Below, piece after piece: positions 34,190 to 48,800 of a stretch of DNA of 64,000 bases. How positions within the stretch are numbered: position 1 is the first letter of the stretch; each line of letters starts with the position of its first letter. The position numbers and the translations under genes are program-made. The notes beneath the pieces were generated by a model. That model made no database searches. It was not told the DNA's origin and saw only the letters and a list, made by a program, of their open reading frames with translations. Origin of the DNA: Anastatus disparis (lineage: Eukaryota > Arthropoda > Insecta > Hymenoptera > Eupelmidae); NCBI GenBank assembly GCA_017163975.1, contig JAFFSR010000136.1:10103501-10167500 (forward strand). The letters are read 5' to 3'.

Positions 34190-36147
34190 CTATAAGAAAC
34201 CATAAATAGATTAAAAAGTTTGTGCTATTCATCCATTTTATTACACTCAATTCTAGAATTTTAATATTTTTTTCAATTTTCGAAATTTATGAATTTTTAC
34301 TTTTGAGAATATTTATGGTTATTGGGTATTTATATAGTTTTTGAAAAATTGGATTGCTTAAGAAATTAATTTTTTAAATAAAAAAAATACACATCTAAAT
34401 TTAATATTTTTATTACAAAACAAAAAAAGTATATAAAAATATATTACAAAATACATTTATAACAAAAAGAAAATGTTCTTTTTACCTAGAGATTATATTA
34501 CATTTACAGTATTGTATTTTAAAAGCTATTAAAATCATTCAATATCAGCGATAAAGTAAAATAAATATCCGTTAGTTGCTTTACGATAAAACTTTAAAAA
34601 ACGAAAAGGCTTATTCTTAAATGAAATACTTAAAATTATTTGAAATTTTTACACGTCTTTTTTAAATTATTTATTATTAAATTGACAATAACTTTTTTTT
34701 ATTTAAAAAGTATATTTGCCATGAATTTATCAATAAAGTTATTTGTATATTCAGTTATTTTTTCCAAAATTCAGGGTTAAGTTTATTTTAATAAACATGT
34801 GTAGTCTATCGTTCTTTTGATTTCTTAAAAAGTATGTTTGCCGTTATATTGAAATTCTTTGGTAACAATATGATTTTACAGTTTACTATAAAACACTAAT
34901 AATGAATATAAAAAAATCAAAAGTATATATCTTTTTTTTTTTAATTAAAATTAAAACTTCAAAACAATGAAGTAAGTATAATATACCTAGTTTGTAACAT
35001 AGTGCTCACAGTGCGCTTGGTTAATAATAGAAAAAAATTATATTGACTTATAATTTATAAAAGTTAAAAAAATAACTTATTGTAATATGGAATTTTTATT
35101 TTAAAGACTTATTTTGGAATTAAATTTAAAGGTGACCTATTACTAAATTTTCTAATGAGAATATTTAAAATCACACAACATTATTTGCAAGTTCAAAAGT
35201 TTGAGCAGTTTTTTTAGTTTTGAATAGTACATAAACATTTGAATTGAACAAAAACTTTAAAAAACGCAGATCATGGCTGTTAAATATTGTTGAGCTGCAT
35301 AACAATATAAATTATAATGAACTTATACTTTAACAAAAGTCTGCTCAACTTTTGTAACAAATGCGTTCACTAACAAATTAGTACCTTTTTTATAAAAAAA
35401 TATATATGCACAGTTAAAATCAAGTTATATATTTATTGAAAAAAAATCAATAAATGTATAAAAATAATTTTAAATTTAGCTATCTTGATATTTATTATTT
35501 GTTGTAAAAATAATTTCCACTTGACTTTTAAAAAGTCACAATGGTACGCAAAAGCGATTACGTAAAAGCTTTGTAAATAATCTTTATCATTTTTTTACAT
35601 TTTTAAATTTTAAATACATATTTTATAATATGAATAGTAGATTTTTTTGTGTAAATGACGAAGCTTTAAATTATAGACTTGAAAAAAAGACATAATGTAT
35701 CAAAAATTAGTTTTAGTAAATAAACTAATCTTATCACATGAATAGTTTTGTAATAAAGACGTATTCATTATTTAAATCATTTATTACTTTTTTATTGATT
35801 TTAAATAATTAATTTATTATTAATTACATCTTTTAAACAACTGCAAACATCTTATAAATCATATAATTAAAGATATTGCTTTTATTTAAAGTTAATTAAA
35901 ATTTAAAAACTGAATAATTGATTTTATATTTATACATTTAAGAAATCTCTTTAGGTCGATAATAGCATTCTCGGCTAATCGATTACCGTTCTTATTTTAA
36001 AAGTTTCGAATTTTGTTGTTCAAATTAAAAAAGAAACAGTGAAACATTATGAAATGAATTATAATTCATTTATATATACAATTTTCAACATAAATATTTA
36101 AAATTTTTTACTTATAATTATACTATAATTAAAAGAAAAAAAGTGTC
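34190..36147. other. AT-rich region without supported genes
   Basis: Very low GC, poly-A/T rich. I looked for minus-strand exons that could precede the orphan exon at 34,004-34,189 and found none convincing. Confidence 0.5.
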
Positions 36148-36191
36148 TCTTTCCCGCAAGTGGTTAAATCAAGCTTGATTCGATATATAAG
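36148..36191 (+). promoter_or_regulatory. PSEA and TATA promoter of the MRP RNA gene
   Basis: TTTCCCGCAAGTGGTTAAAT (about 36,150-36,169) resembles the insect snRNA proximal sequence element (core TTCCCAACTGGTTTTA). A TATA box, GATATATAAG, follows at 36,182-36,191. PSEA plus TATA is the insect Pol III type-3 arrangement and predicts a start about 36,211. Confidence 0.7.
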
Positions 36192-36210
36192 AAGCAGCGA
36201 AACGACACGT

Positions 36211-36540
36211 GATTCAAAGAAGTTCTCTCGAGTCCCATCGCGGAGCCACATTACCTCAAAGATCCACAAGTTTTTTTTCTAAATTTGTGACTTTGTAACA
36301 TAACATTGCTCTGAGCGAAGGTCCCTGGATCTCGGACAGAAAGTGTCGTAGCGTAATCGCTGTTAGCCTCATACCGTCAACTCATGCTTATAAGAAAGGA
36401 AGCTATTTTTATAAATAGCCGATCTTTGTGAGTTGGGCTTGAGTGTATTGGTCAAAGTAAAGTAATATGGATGTTTTTAATGCACGTCCTTTCGGGGACG
36501 AACTAAACAGGGCCTACTCCGAGAAAACTTCATCTCTCTT
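36211..36540 (+). ncRNA. RMRP: RNase MRP RNA
   Basis: The stretch GTCCCTGGATCTCGGACAGA then AAGTGTC (36,321-36,347) matches the conserved CR-I segment of RNase MRP RNA (human GTCCCCGGACCTCGGGCAGA then GAGTGCC). CCGTCAACTC at about 36,376 matches the conserved CCGTCAGCTCC. Near the 3' end CAGGG (36,508-36,512), in a context like CR-V (CAGGGCCTACTC), can pair with CCCTG (36,323-36,327) to form helix P4. A stable hairpin CGTCC/GGACG lies at 36,485-36,500. T4 runs at 36,539 and 36,549 are Pol III terminators. MRP RNA is the catalytic RNA of the nucleolar ribonucleoprotein that cleaves pre-rRNA. Exact ends are inferred from the promoter and terminator. Confidence 0.85.
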
Positions 36541-38279
36541 TTGCATTCTTTTCTAATTATTATTTTAATTTTGAATATAATAAATATGAATTAAATGAAA
36601 AATTTACGTAAAAATTATCTACTTTCATTGAACGTTTAATTATAACAATATCATAATTTTATTCTATTTGAATCAGTGTTATAAATTATTTCAATATTCT
36701 CGAAACAGTAAAAATTTGAAATGTATACAATTTATTTTATAAATTATTTAGACTATTATATGAAATTATTTTTTAATAAATTATTTCTGTAATAAATTTA
36801 ATTTATTATCAAGTAAATTTTAATACTCCAATCCTTTATATGAATTTTTATGAATAGCACAATATGTAAAATACCAATGATTTTTCTTTAAGAACTTTTA
36901 TAAATGTGATTCACTCTGAGGATTTTTATTTTTAAATATCCAATTTAAAACGAAAATTCGACATTAAATAATATTTAATAATAATTATATTTACATTATT
37001 ATAGGAAGGAGAGCGTTAATTAAAAATTTTTATTTTAACTACTAAGTATAGTTGATATTTGACAAAACTAAAAATAAACAAAATTTTAAGAATGATTAAA
37101 CATAAATATTTAGGAAAATATAATTTTATTGAACATAATTTTTAATTCTTTATTTTATCTTTAATACTTTTTTCCGTAAAATCTAAAAAATGACAGTGCA
37201 GCTCTTGCGTGAAAAAAAGATGTATAAATATACGTGTACTGTGTAATATACAAACCATAATAATTTAAATTGCACTTCTTAATCAAGCAAGTTCAAAAGC
37301 CGTTATGTAATAAAAAAGCTCTATGCGCGCAGCTTTCAATTACTCATCGACCTTCTGACACATATCGTAAATTATACTCCTTTCCATCAAGTACGCTTTT
37401 TTTCCATACATATAATACCTTTTATCTATACATATATAACGCACAATTCTAATTAACTAAACCGACCATTTGAAAGTTCGCGCGCGGCAATGATAAAGCT
37501 TCCCGCCTGCTACCGCTAGTTGTCGCTACTATGCTAAAATCCAAAAGAATTTTTTTTTTCCTTTTTACAAGAGAGGTGGGGATGCCAGTGAAGATCGCGA
37601 GAGCCGTGGAGTTAAAGTAACTCGATCGTCGATGCGCTAGTTTCTGCAGTTGTGCTTCGAAAATTCGAAAACATAGAGATAGACAAAAAAAAAATTTTTA
37701 TATACTTGTTGTATATGAGAAGCGTCGACGCGACGTCAGTAGTGTGTTAATTGTCGTGACATTAATTTTCATTTTTAATTTTACTCTTGCTATTTCATTT
37801 AGCATTGGCATTGTCATTAATAACAAAAAAATATAATTATTGAGTTTTAAAGTATTTTTAATCAATAACGACAACTGAATTGTTAATCAAAAAAATCGTC
37901 GGGTATTATATTGTCCGTTCAGACACTTGGCTAAGTACGCCCAAGGCACTGTCCTAATAATTGTATCCTAACCCCTTTGCGATTTAACCTTGTCTCGTTC
38001 TTTTTTCCTTCGTACATAACATCAAAATATTTAATATTAAAAGAAGTTTGTACAAAACAGCAAACTGTCATTTTATTTCTCACGTTTGTTCCGTTACATT
38101 TGAACAACAAACGTCGAGAGACAGTTGAGATTTTTTTAATTAAAAAATATAAAATAACTTTTAATTAAAACTTTAAGAGTGAAAATAGTACAAAAGAAAA
38201 TAAAAGAAAAAAGAGAGAAAATTCATCAACTCCAAGGGGGAGGCTTTAATGTACGGCTCTAATAGTAATCACAACAATA
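36541..38279. other. Region between MRP RNA and PDK, with PDK promoter/leader
   Basis: AT-rich to about 37,450. Then comes a more GC-rich part (37,460-37,760), with cgcgcggc, ctaccgctagttgtcgc and cgtcgacgcgacgtcagtag, that probably holds the PDK core promoter. An in-frame TAA at 38,247 precedes the PDK ATG. No other gene seen. Confidence 0.5.
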
Positions 38280-41200
38280 ATGAAGCTCACACGGAGGTGC
38301 TTCGGCAGCATTGCCAAGATGCTCGACTTTTATTCGCAATTCAACCCCTCGCCCCTCTCGATAAAGCAGTTTATCGATTTTGGTAAGTTCTTTTTTATGT
38401 ATATATGTACCTTTATTCCTTATTATTAATTTTTTTTTCATATACTCATCATACAAATTTTTATACTTTTTTAACCGAATTTTTAGTTATCATACTTTGA
38501 GTTAGCGTGCATTCAACCGACATTTTCGCGCTAATTAAACTGCGATGGTTAAAATGTAAAAGCTGCCTCGTGAGTTTACTTTCTTGTTAGCAGCCGAGAC
38601 TATGATATACGCGAGTTATGTAAAAACTTTTACTTGCTCAGAGACTGTTTAGATCGAGTGAAAATTAAGTTGAATTTCTTTTTTACTTAATAAATATTTT
38701 TAAATTTATTGTCGACCTAAAAAAATTCTTATTTATTATTATTCTTTCAAAAATACTAAACAAATATAATAACTTTACGCTTAAGAGTATTTTTTAATCT
38801 TATATTTTTTTACTTAATACGTGATAACAGGTTGAAAACAAGAATTTTTTTCAATACAAAATAAAATTCATTTTATCTAATATTTTACGATTTTATGAGT
38901 GAGAGAAGTGAAGAAAAAACGTGTTATTATTTTTCATGCGTACGCGATAAGAAAAAAAAACAATAATCCATTTAATTATTAAATAGCTGTGTCAGCGCAT
39001 AATAAAATGCATCAATACTCCTTTTTTCATTAACTAGCATTCTCAATTCATCCAATCAATTTACCATGGGGGATAGTTAATTTCTTAGTAAACAAAATTA
39101 AAATACATTCGTTTATTTAGGTTGCTTTACTCACATCCTGGAATCTATATCGATTTTCCGGCTTTTTACACATATATATATACATGCATATACATATATA
39201 TAGAAAGTAGACATTTAGTTTTAATATTATAGGCGTCCTATATATATATATATCTACTTGCACTTCCTCTTTCTTCTTCTCTTTCGTTACTGCCCAAAGC
39301 CTAAAGTCTCCCTACAACTTAATCTGATGCAATACACGGAGAGATTGCAAAAAATTTTATCTAGACATATAAATACCTATATATTTAATTAAAAATAAAA
39401 CTTTAGTATAGTTTACTATTAGACTAACAACATTCAATCGATTTTCATGCGATTTTTACAATTGTTCAATTAAGTTTATAAACCCATTTAAAAATATTAA
39501 AAATCAATGAAATCATCATTGATGACGATTGAAAAATAAATAATACAAATTAATCTAATGCTCCAAAATTACCCGGCTACGACTTATATTGATATTGCGC
39601 AACAGTTAAATCTATTCCATAGAAGCCGTACGAAAAATTAATTGAACAAACAGATATAAAATAAAATTGAAAAAAAATACGTGGAAATTAAAATTTCGAC
39701 ATCGATAATATTTATATTCTCATAGGTATTTTCCTATTTTATATCTACGGATTATATACACTTGTTTTTAAATTTAAAAATGCGAAAGCCAGTCGAGCTG
39801 ATATATGCGAGCTAGACGTTGTATATGAATAGTGAAAAAAGTGGGGTTATACGAAAGAAAACACAACAACAACAACAGATACGTAAAAGAAACTCTGTGA
39901 TCTCTAACAGTAACAGCTTTCATTTTAGATTGTATACATGGGACTCCATTGCTGTGACTTAGCTAAGCACATACGCACGCACACGCGCGGTTTTTCCGAG
40001 ACTTGTTTTTCTATTGATATGGGAAACACGTTATTTAAACTTAAATAGGAATATAAACAGCTGGTTCTAATTTTTTTTCTTTTTTTAATGAGATAAGTAA
40101 ATAGTCTTGAATGAGAAAATTTATTTGTTAATACTTCAGCGTTATTTTTGGTATTTTAATTATAAGTGGTATTTTCAAAGGAAATGATTCATTTATTTAT
40201 TCTATTGTTTGTTTTTTTTTCATTGTACATATACATTCAATTCAAATTCTTTTTTATTTTTATACTTATTGGTAGTCAATAGTAATTAACATTCGTTGTT
40301 TTTTTAAATTTTGTAAAATGATCTTGCGAAAATTTCTATAATTTTATTTTATTTTTAAAATTAAATTCTATCTTTTTTCCTCTCTAAACGTTATCCTAAA
40401 GTATATCTATACAAAGTAGAAAAATTGAAGTCGACTAGTGCGTCACAATGAAGTTCAAGGTTACATGAATGTATTACTTCGTCCTTTTCCACCAGAGGTG
40501 AATGTAATACATAACAATATTCATTTTCCACATCGAAAAACCCTGTTCATCGTTGATTTCAATTTACTTTCATCGCTGTTGAGTAACTCAATTAATTTTA
40601 GCTTAACGGCGAAATTAAGCTACCAAAATCATTTAATACCGCGAGCATTAAAAACGGAAGCGTAAACAATGTATATGCAACGTTTAAATTTATCTGTGTT
40701 GAAGATGGATATTTCTTATGCTTCTGTAATACCAATGATTAACAAAAAAAAAACTAATTCATGATAAAAGTTTTGAAACTATTTTTTTTATATATAATTT
40801 TGATGTACATAATTTTTTTTCATCGATATAAAAATAAATAATTGGACTGAAATATTATTTTTGAATATTTTATAATTTTTCAAGTATTCTAAAAATAATA
40901 ATGTTATAAAACTTTGGATTGCTTAAACTGTTTAATTGAATTATTTTATTGTTTGGCTCTTTAAATTAATCACTAGTAATTCAACAAATTTACGATTAGC
41001 AATCTTGAGTACATAAAAATGACTTCTAAAATTAGATTAAATTTACTAAATATCAACATTATGAAAATAGATATTTAAAAATTCTCCATTTTCCTTTTAC
41101 ATATCTCCGTAACAAATAAACAATGAAAAAAGCACTTGAAATCAGGCGATTTCACACGATGAATTATTAAAGTCTTGATTTATCTTTCTCTTGAAAAAAA

Positions 41201-44200
41201 TTATTTTCACGTGTCTCATAAAGCAACACGTGCTCCAAGCTATTATTTTTCTTCTTATACGTACATTACATCCTAGACAATAAAAAAAAACAATCCTCTT
41301 ACATAATGATACTTGAAACTTCAAATAAACAACAAAATTATTTACACAAAGCGCGGAAATCCGATACAATTTATAGCATACATTCGCGTTTGATCTCGTA
41401 TCTATTAATTGTATAGCAGATGAAATAATGTTGAAAAAATATGTAGTTAGCTTTAAGGAGCTACACGTGATTAGGTAATCTCTAGATGTTTCTAGTTGAT
41501 TTAAAGTATATATTAGCATTTTCCATCTTCGGCGCAAATAACAAGATTGTATAAATATTATCGAATTATTGATGTGTGTGTTTTTTTGTCACGTGATACA
41601 TTCATCGTTACTATTAATAGGAAAATCGTAGTCGATGTGCATTGATGTAATTGCAAAATAGATACAAATTGTATAACAAAAAAATCATTATTATCAATAA
41701 ACATTATCGTTTTACAAAATATTTGTAAAGTACTTTCGAGAATCGGATGATACTTTCATACATTTATTTTATTTGCTTTTTTTCTCTTTAGAAAATTTAA
41801 TCTAAAATGTCAAGAAAAGTATGAGATGTAAGCTTTTCATCTTTAAAAATATTGGGTTATCGACTATATTAAAAAGAGAAAAAATTACAGATATATTTAA
41901 AAATTTAATATAGACTTTTATAAGGAAAATATCATTCATAATTATAATTTAATAATAAAAACATATAATTTTTTGTGAATCAAAAATGAAAATAAAGATT
42001 ATGTTTTTACGAACTTATACCAATTAAAAAATATGATGTCAACGATTAAACAAATAAAATATCTGAAAAATTGTCTAAAATTTTAACGATTATAATGTTA
42101 GTAATAATAAATAACAGGTATTTTTCGTTAAGTAATAAAATATAATCGAAATTCTAAATATAGTAATTGATTATGAAAATTTGTTATAAAAATAATTTAA
42201 GAGAAATAAATAAATATTTTGTTCTTTCTTGTGAGACCTCAAGTCACCTGATATTAGAATCTAAAATATTTATCGATACTCATCAGTATGTAATCTTTAG
42301 AAAAAATCAACTGTTTGGACTACTAACTACTTGTTTAAAAACAATATAAAAAAGAAGTACGTGTTAGGTTTTACATAAGCAATTTAAATATACTTACTTT
42401 TCAAAAATAAGATATTTCAAGCACGGTTTTATAATTGACTTTATAATTGTTCATCAAGTTGTTTCAAATAAAAAATTATAGATTACGTTTGTATTGATTG
42501 ATTCAACTAAATTATAGTACACCTTTGTACGATTTATTTGCATACTTCGTAATGACAATTATGCGCATCAATTATTAAATAATCAAAACTATTGATTTGT
42601 TTGTAAAAAAAGACATTTAAGTTTATTAATGTCAATTTTGAAATTATAATTAATTAGATTCTCAAAATAATTGAATCGTTACTATAAAAATAATTAAATA
42701 CAATTTTTACCATTGATTAATACAGTAAATTACTAACAATGTTTTTATGTTTGCTAGAAGTATTAATGACAATTGGTATAATAATTGATTATCTCCATTT
42801 CATATGCTTTTTTGAATAAATCAAAAAACTTTTTGATTTCATTTTTTTTTATTTAACTTACATTAACTGTTCTTTTTGAAGATTCGACTAAAATGGTTTA
42901 GTGTATTATTTCGACAAAAATTGTTATTCAATTAAATTTTTATTTTATTCTTTAATTCTTTAATTTTTTAAATAAGAAAATACTATTATTTTTTAACAAA
43001 AAATTATATTTTTTATTTATTTTTACAAGTTTACAACAAACTATTATTTTACAATTTGAAATATCAACACTACCGGTTATTATTTTCAATAAATCTTTGT
43101 ACTAAAATAGATAGGTAACAGATATTTTGTTCGAAAATAAATAATGTAATTCATCCAACCACAATATTCTCTTGTTTGATGGTAAACCAATATTTCTTAT
43201 AAAACATTGCTTCTCAAATAATTTTCAATTAAATAATAAAATTATGCTTTTAAAAATCTATCATGATTTAATTTTTCTAACGTTTAAAAAGCTACTTCAA
43301 AATAGCTTGACTATTGCAGTGTAAAAATACATAAAACATTAAATATTAGAGCATTTTAATTCATGGAAAATTTATCAAACACTTTTTCTTTGACTTGTTA
43401 TTAATATAATTTATTAAAAGTGAAAGTTTTAGAAATTCGTAAATTTTTCAACACTCTATGACTGTTTATTAAAACTATCATGACGTCTCATCATCGTGTA
43501 CCATTGATATAGTTATAAGAATTATTGAAATTTATTTCAAGACACGAAATATTTAGTAGATAATAACTTGATATCTTTTTCATTACTTGAAACGTATATT
43601 AAATTATGTGGTCGATAAAACATAACTGTATTTTTTCAGTTAAAAACCTGTATATAGTTTGAAATACGATAATTGTAAAAATCATGTTAAGAAGCGGTAA
43701 ACGCTATTGCGTGTACTTTGTTATTAATTCATTAAATTTTAATGTATCTATTAATTTTTATTTACGTTAGAAAATTTAAAATATGCTTCGCATTCTGAAT
43801 ATTGGTGGAATTCATAAAAAAAAGAGATCGTGGATTTTTCCGATTCACGAGCGAATATTTTGGTTGGATGCCAATTTTTCTCGAGACCAAATATAATTTT
43901 CTCTGTAACTGTAGTTATTACGGATGCGATTGCGTTTACTTGATTTGACGCACCTGTAAAAGACACACGATCGATTTAAAACCAAATGAAGGACAAGGTT
44001 TCGACCTTAAATAACATCGATCAGATAGATTTTCCTTTCATTAAATATTACTTGCTCGTTCTCATTCTTTTTTATTCTTCTGAAAACAATGAAAATACTG
44101 ATAAAAGTTTAATTAACAACGACCTGAATGTTCATTGTCTTGCCAGGCTAGACATCTCTTCCCTTTTGTTCATTGACGAACGAACTTTACCGATACAGGA

Positions 44201-45787
44201 TTTGATCGTTTTTAAAATTTAACTTTTTATGTTCTATTATATTTTTCTTTTATTTCATATGCTGATTGTAAAGTATATTATTATTTCAACTATTAAAATA
44301 ATTACCGCCAATATTAATTGTTTTTTAAGTTAACAAACTATTTTCTTATCTTATTTTTTAATGTACATTAACGATTACAATACGCATGTCCTATATTGAT
44401 TGAAACATTATTTTTCATGAGGAATTTCACGATGGAAAATCTTTAATTTTTCCTAAGTTTCGTAAATTTGAAATAATATGCAGTTAACTTCACGCTTTAA
44501 TGCGGACAAATGAATCGATTGAGCGCGCTCTTTAAATGTTCTAAATTTAAATTTTTAGAATCAGATTAGAATATCATAATCTCTAAATTTAACATTCCTT
44601 ATTTCTATTAATAATAAATCGCAATAAAAATTTTGAAAATTTTTATTTTTTCAAACACTGTAAGTTTATATCTTAAAATGTGTATTTTGAGAGATAAAAT
44701 GATACGAATATAAAGTAAAAATAATATTAATTAATATAATTATCATTTTCGTATATATTAAAGTTAAAAATTTAATCAATAAAAAGCGCAATACTTTTAT
44801 GCTATATTTGAGAAAAAAAATTAGTTGAGCTAAAAATACGAGCCTTTTACTGATATTAGATGGACATAAAAAACTGAAAAATGATTGTCATATCTGATAA
44901 TCATACTATTTGGCGAACACAAAGTTCTTAATCAATTAATCTAAAAGTCAATCGTTTAACTTAATAAATTTATTGCGTGACGGCTATTCCTTCAAAATGA
45001 ATCAGCAGAGCTACTTATACTTTTTAAATTGAAAATCGATTTCAGAATATTAACATTAGTGCAGACGCATAAATTTTGGTTTGTTTTTCTTCGCTCATCG
45101 CTGTATATTAATAAGTAATAATGTATACAGTATATTGTTTGAATTGTCATGACCAATAATTCGAAAACTTTTTTCTATTTTTATTCGTTATTACTTATTC
45201 GTGTAATTTAGTTTGAAAAAAAATAAAAAAATTCCTTCCACCTACAATTAAATTATTTATCATTGATAAAGAAAATTTTCCATAGTTTCTTTAATTTCCT
45301 TGATTATTCTTTGTCTTAATTGTAGAATGATTAGTAATAATGTTTGCATTAATTATAAATTAAAAAACAACTATAATTTTTATTATATTCTCTTGTTTCA
45401 AATAAAAATAATATTTCGTTAGAATATTGTCATTAATGGCATTAAAATATCGCGAAATATCGTGTATTTTTTGTTAATTATTCTTCTTATTTTATATATT
45501 GCTATGATTAAAAATATTATGTGTTACTAAATTTTGAATAGATCCATCGATATACATTTAATAATTATAATATAAAAAAATAAGAGTTCTTCAATAATGA
45601 TGAAATTGTGAAATGAAAAAGAATGCATCAAAGTTAAAGTGCCAAAAAAACTTTGAAAGTAATTGTAAAAATAAAGCGATAGTCAAAACATTTCATAAAA
45701 CCGTATAGTTTTAATTCTTTCATTTTCTCGCAAAGTCTAGAAAGCGCGAGTCATCAATTTACAGAAACACGCAATACATATACACAG

Positions 45788-45821
<34 letters not shown>

Positions 45822-48800
45822 CGCCGTGCGTGTAAACACGAGCCTTATTAAGTGTGTGCGTCGAATATAAGGCCACAAAAATAAAAGAAGTGAAAAAGCA
45901 TATATAAGAGTAGAATTCGTTGGCTCTCTGTGTTTCTTTATGTTATTTTTTAATATTTCGGAACGATTACGCGGGGAATACCGTCCGTCAGACTTTGACC
46001 TCGCTTTGAGCTCTCCATCCACATATATAGTTATATTATAATATACGTATATATACATACTATACTTGTTCTTGTTTGGAGGCACGGTTCACCAATCGGC
46101 CAATCGGCTTCATTCTTGAATACTCAATTCTTATTGGCTAAGAGTTGTTAACGTCATTGACCAGCCCGTGCGTCTGTTTTTTATTATACATATACATATA
46201 CTATATATATACGTCGTATATGTTTGGATTTGGATCGGGCGTGTGTAGGCTACTTCTTTAATTACATGTATAATACGCGCAACAGCAGTTAACAGTTTTC
46301 GTGTTAAAAACTATGGCTACAGAATTTTTTTAGAAAAAAAATATTTTTGTTTTTATCCGAAGATTTTTTTCTCTACTACTTGCGTAATTTTAAGATCGGT
46401 TTACAAGAACTTATATAAAAATAATAAAAATACTCATATTAGATAAAAATTTCGAAAAATAAGAAAATATATTTACAGTACGAAGGTATGATTCATAATG
46501 ATAAAAAAGTTTTACTAGATATTTCCAGTATTAGAGGAAAACAAAAATAAAAAAACAAAACCAATATATTATTGACAATATTTCTTCTATATGACTACCT
46601 TCGATGTATGGTTTTACCAAACAGAAAATGCCCTTGATACGTACAATAATTTAACCTTCAACAAACCTGTAAAAAATATATTTTTACATAATTAATATAT
46701 TTTATATACGTGAGAGATACATGTCGAGTTTGGTAAGACGACGCTTCAATGGATTTATATATAAAAAATATAAGCATTATTATTTTCTTAACTATAAAGG
46801 TAAATAATTTTTGCTTTTTTATCCTGAAAAAATTTAAATATATTTTAAATATAATTTATTCAAAGTTAATTGACACCAATTTACTGAAAAACGCTTGAAA
46901 AAACTAGTTATACTAGATAATTCCAATGTATGTCTACTAATCAATATACAATTTAAAAGCAAATTTGAAAAAACAAGTAGAGACAATGATTACGTGATTT
47001 TTCCAATGATTTTCAAACGCATTATTGAAGAAAGAGCCGCATGAAAACGATAAAATACGTCTGGCATTCGAGAATCTTCTTGGTCGACGAGCCTCAATTT
47101 GTGAGATCAAAGTGGTGGGGGATATCAGTGTGTACGCGACGCGAAGAAAGGAAATCATTTATTTTGATAAATTTACGGATTTTGAACGTTGCTTAATGAA
47201 CATTGACATACTCATTATCAGCTTTTTTTTCTCCATTATCTCTCCCAATTTCTGCTCTTGTTTACAATGTTGTTGAACGTTATTTTTAACTTATATAATT
47301 TATTAATATGGTAAAAGTAATCGATAAAAATTTGTCAATATTAAAAGTTCATCAATGTATTTTTGAGGCGATAATCGTAATAAATTCATTTCTAAATCTG
47401 TTCTTTTTTTTGTCACATTCTTAAATATGTTGAACATCTAAATGTGAATCTGATATACAAATTATTCCAACACTTTCAGATTTTCATAAAAATTAAAAAA
47501 AAACATTTTAAAATAGGTAAAAACACAAATAATATCTCTGGTAGAAATTGAAACGCTTTGTATTAAGGTAAATGTACCAGTTTTTGGACACCTTAAGAAT
47601 GGTACCACCCAATAACTGGACACGGGTAAAATCTCGATTTTACCTGTGTCCAATTATTGGGTGGTACCATTCTTAAGGTGTCCAAAAACTGGTACATTTA
47701 CCTTACCATTTTATGACCAGTAAAAATGGGAACACTTTTTTTAACATTTTATGGCCATTTCTTTGGCATTATTATTACTAATAACCTCAAATTTTTATGT
47801 ACATCATTTTTTATGGTCACATTTCTACCAGGGATTGAATTAATTTTATTTGAAAACTTAAAAGCTGGAAAAAATTCGAAAAATTTGCATTTTAAAGTAT
47901 TGATTTTAATCGAAAATTCGAGTACATTTTTACTTCAGTTTCTTTAACTTAAACAGTTATCTCAAAATAAAGCATTTAAAAAATATTCAAAAATTTGCAT
48001 AACAAAATGATTTAGATTAAAACTGTTTTTATAATTATCAAAATCATTAAAATCTTAATAGTAATCTTGTAATTTTTAATCAATAAGTTGACAAATTGTT
48101 TTTGAAATAAGAAAAAATAATGATAATTCCTGAACACATCACCTAGCAAAAATTTTTCGTAATCAAAATTACAAACATGATAAAAAAATATATTTTTGAT
48201 ACCCGTGTGGGCGTTGCTTTCATTCCAGACATTCATTGTTTCCGATATCACCTTCTCAAATATTTTATTTGTCTTAACAGGCACTTTTTCAAGCATTCGG
48301 GTGTAAGCTCTGTTTTGTTAAGGCTTAAGAAAAAATAAAGAAAATATGATAAAACAAGAACTCGTGACTCCCCAAAGGCGCGTGACTCTGACTTCGTTAT
48401 AACATATGTATGTAGGATCAAGAAAAAAAAGTTAAAAAATAGCCTTAGGCTATATAATACAGCTTCTCCGTCGTTAAAATCTGTTTTCTAGAATATACAG
48501 ACTAGACGAATGAATAAAATTACGTAGTGATTAAACGACTGTAATCGTATAAAAAACCTGAAATCGTCTGTTTGCATATATATTTAAACACTTATCGAAT
48601 CTTATTTCAATTTATGGATCATCAGCGGTATTAAATATATTTTTCTTTCTTATCTGTAAGACTTTTGTGTATTGTCTGTTGATAAGGTGTACTAAAAGTT
48701 ATATGCTTTATGAATTTTTTTTTATCTTCCGCGAAAACATATTTTTTTGATCTCAGGTTTATGGCCCTTATCGGTTTTCTGTTTTCCTTTGTTTTTTTTT

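Noticed and set aside
41142..41537. 131-aa minus ORF in PDK intron 1
   Set aside because: Cys/Tyr/Phe-rich without motif, splice support or recognisable family; likely chance in a less AT-rich island.
47025..47276. 83-aa plus ORF in PDK intron 1
   Set aside because: Open on both strands over the same island, no domain, hydrophobic random tail; not enough for a gene call.
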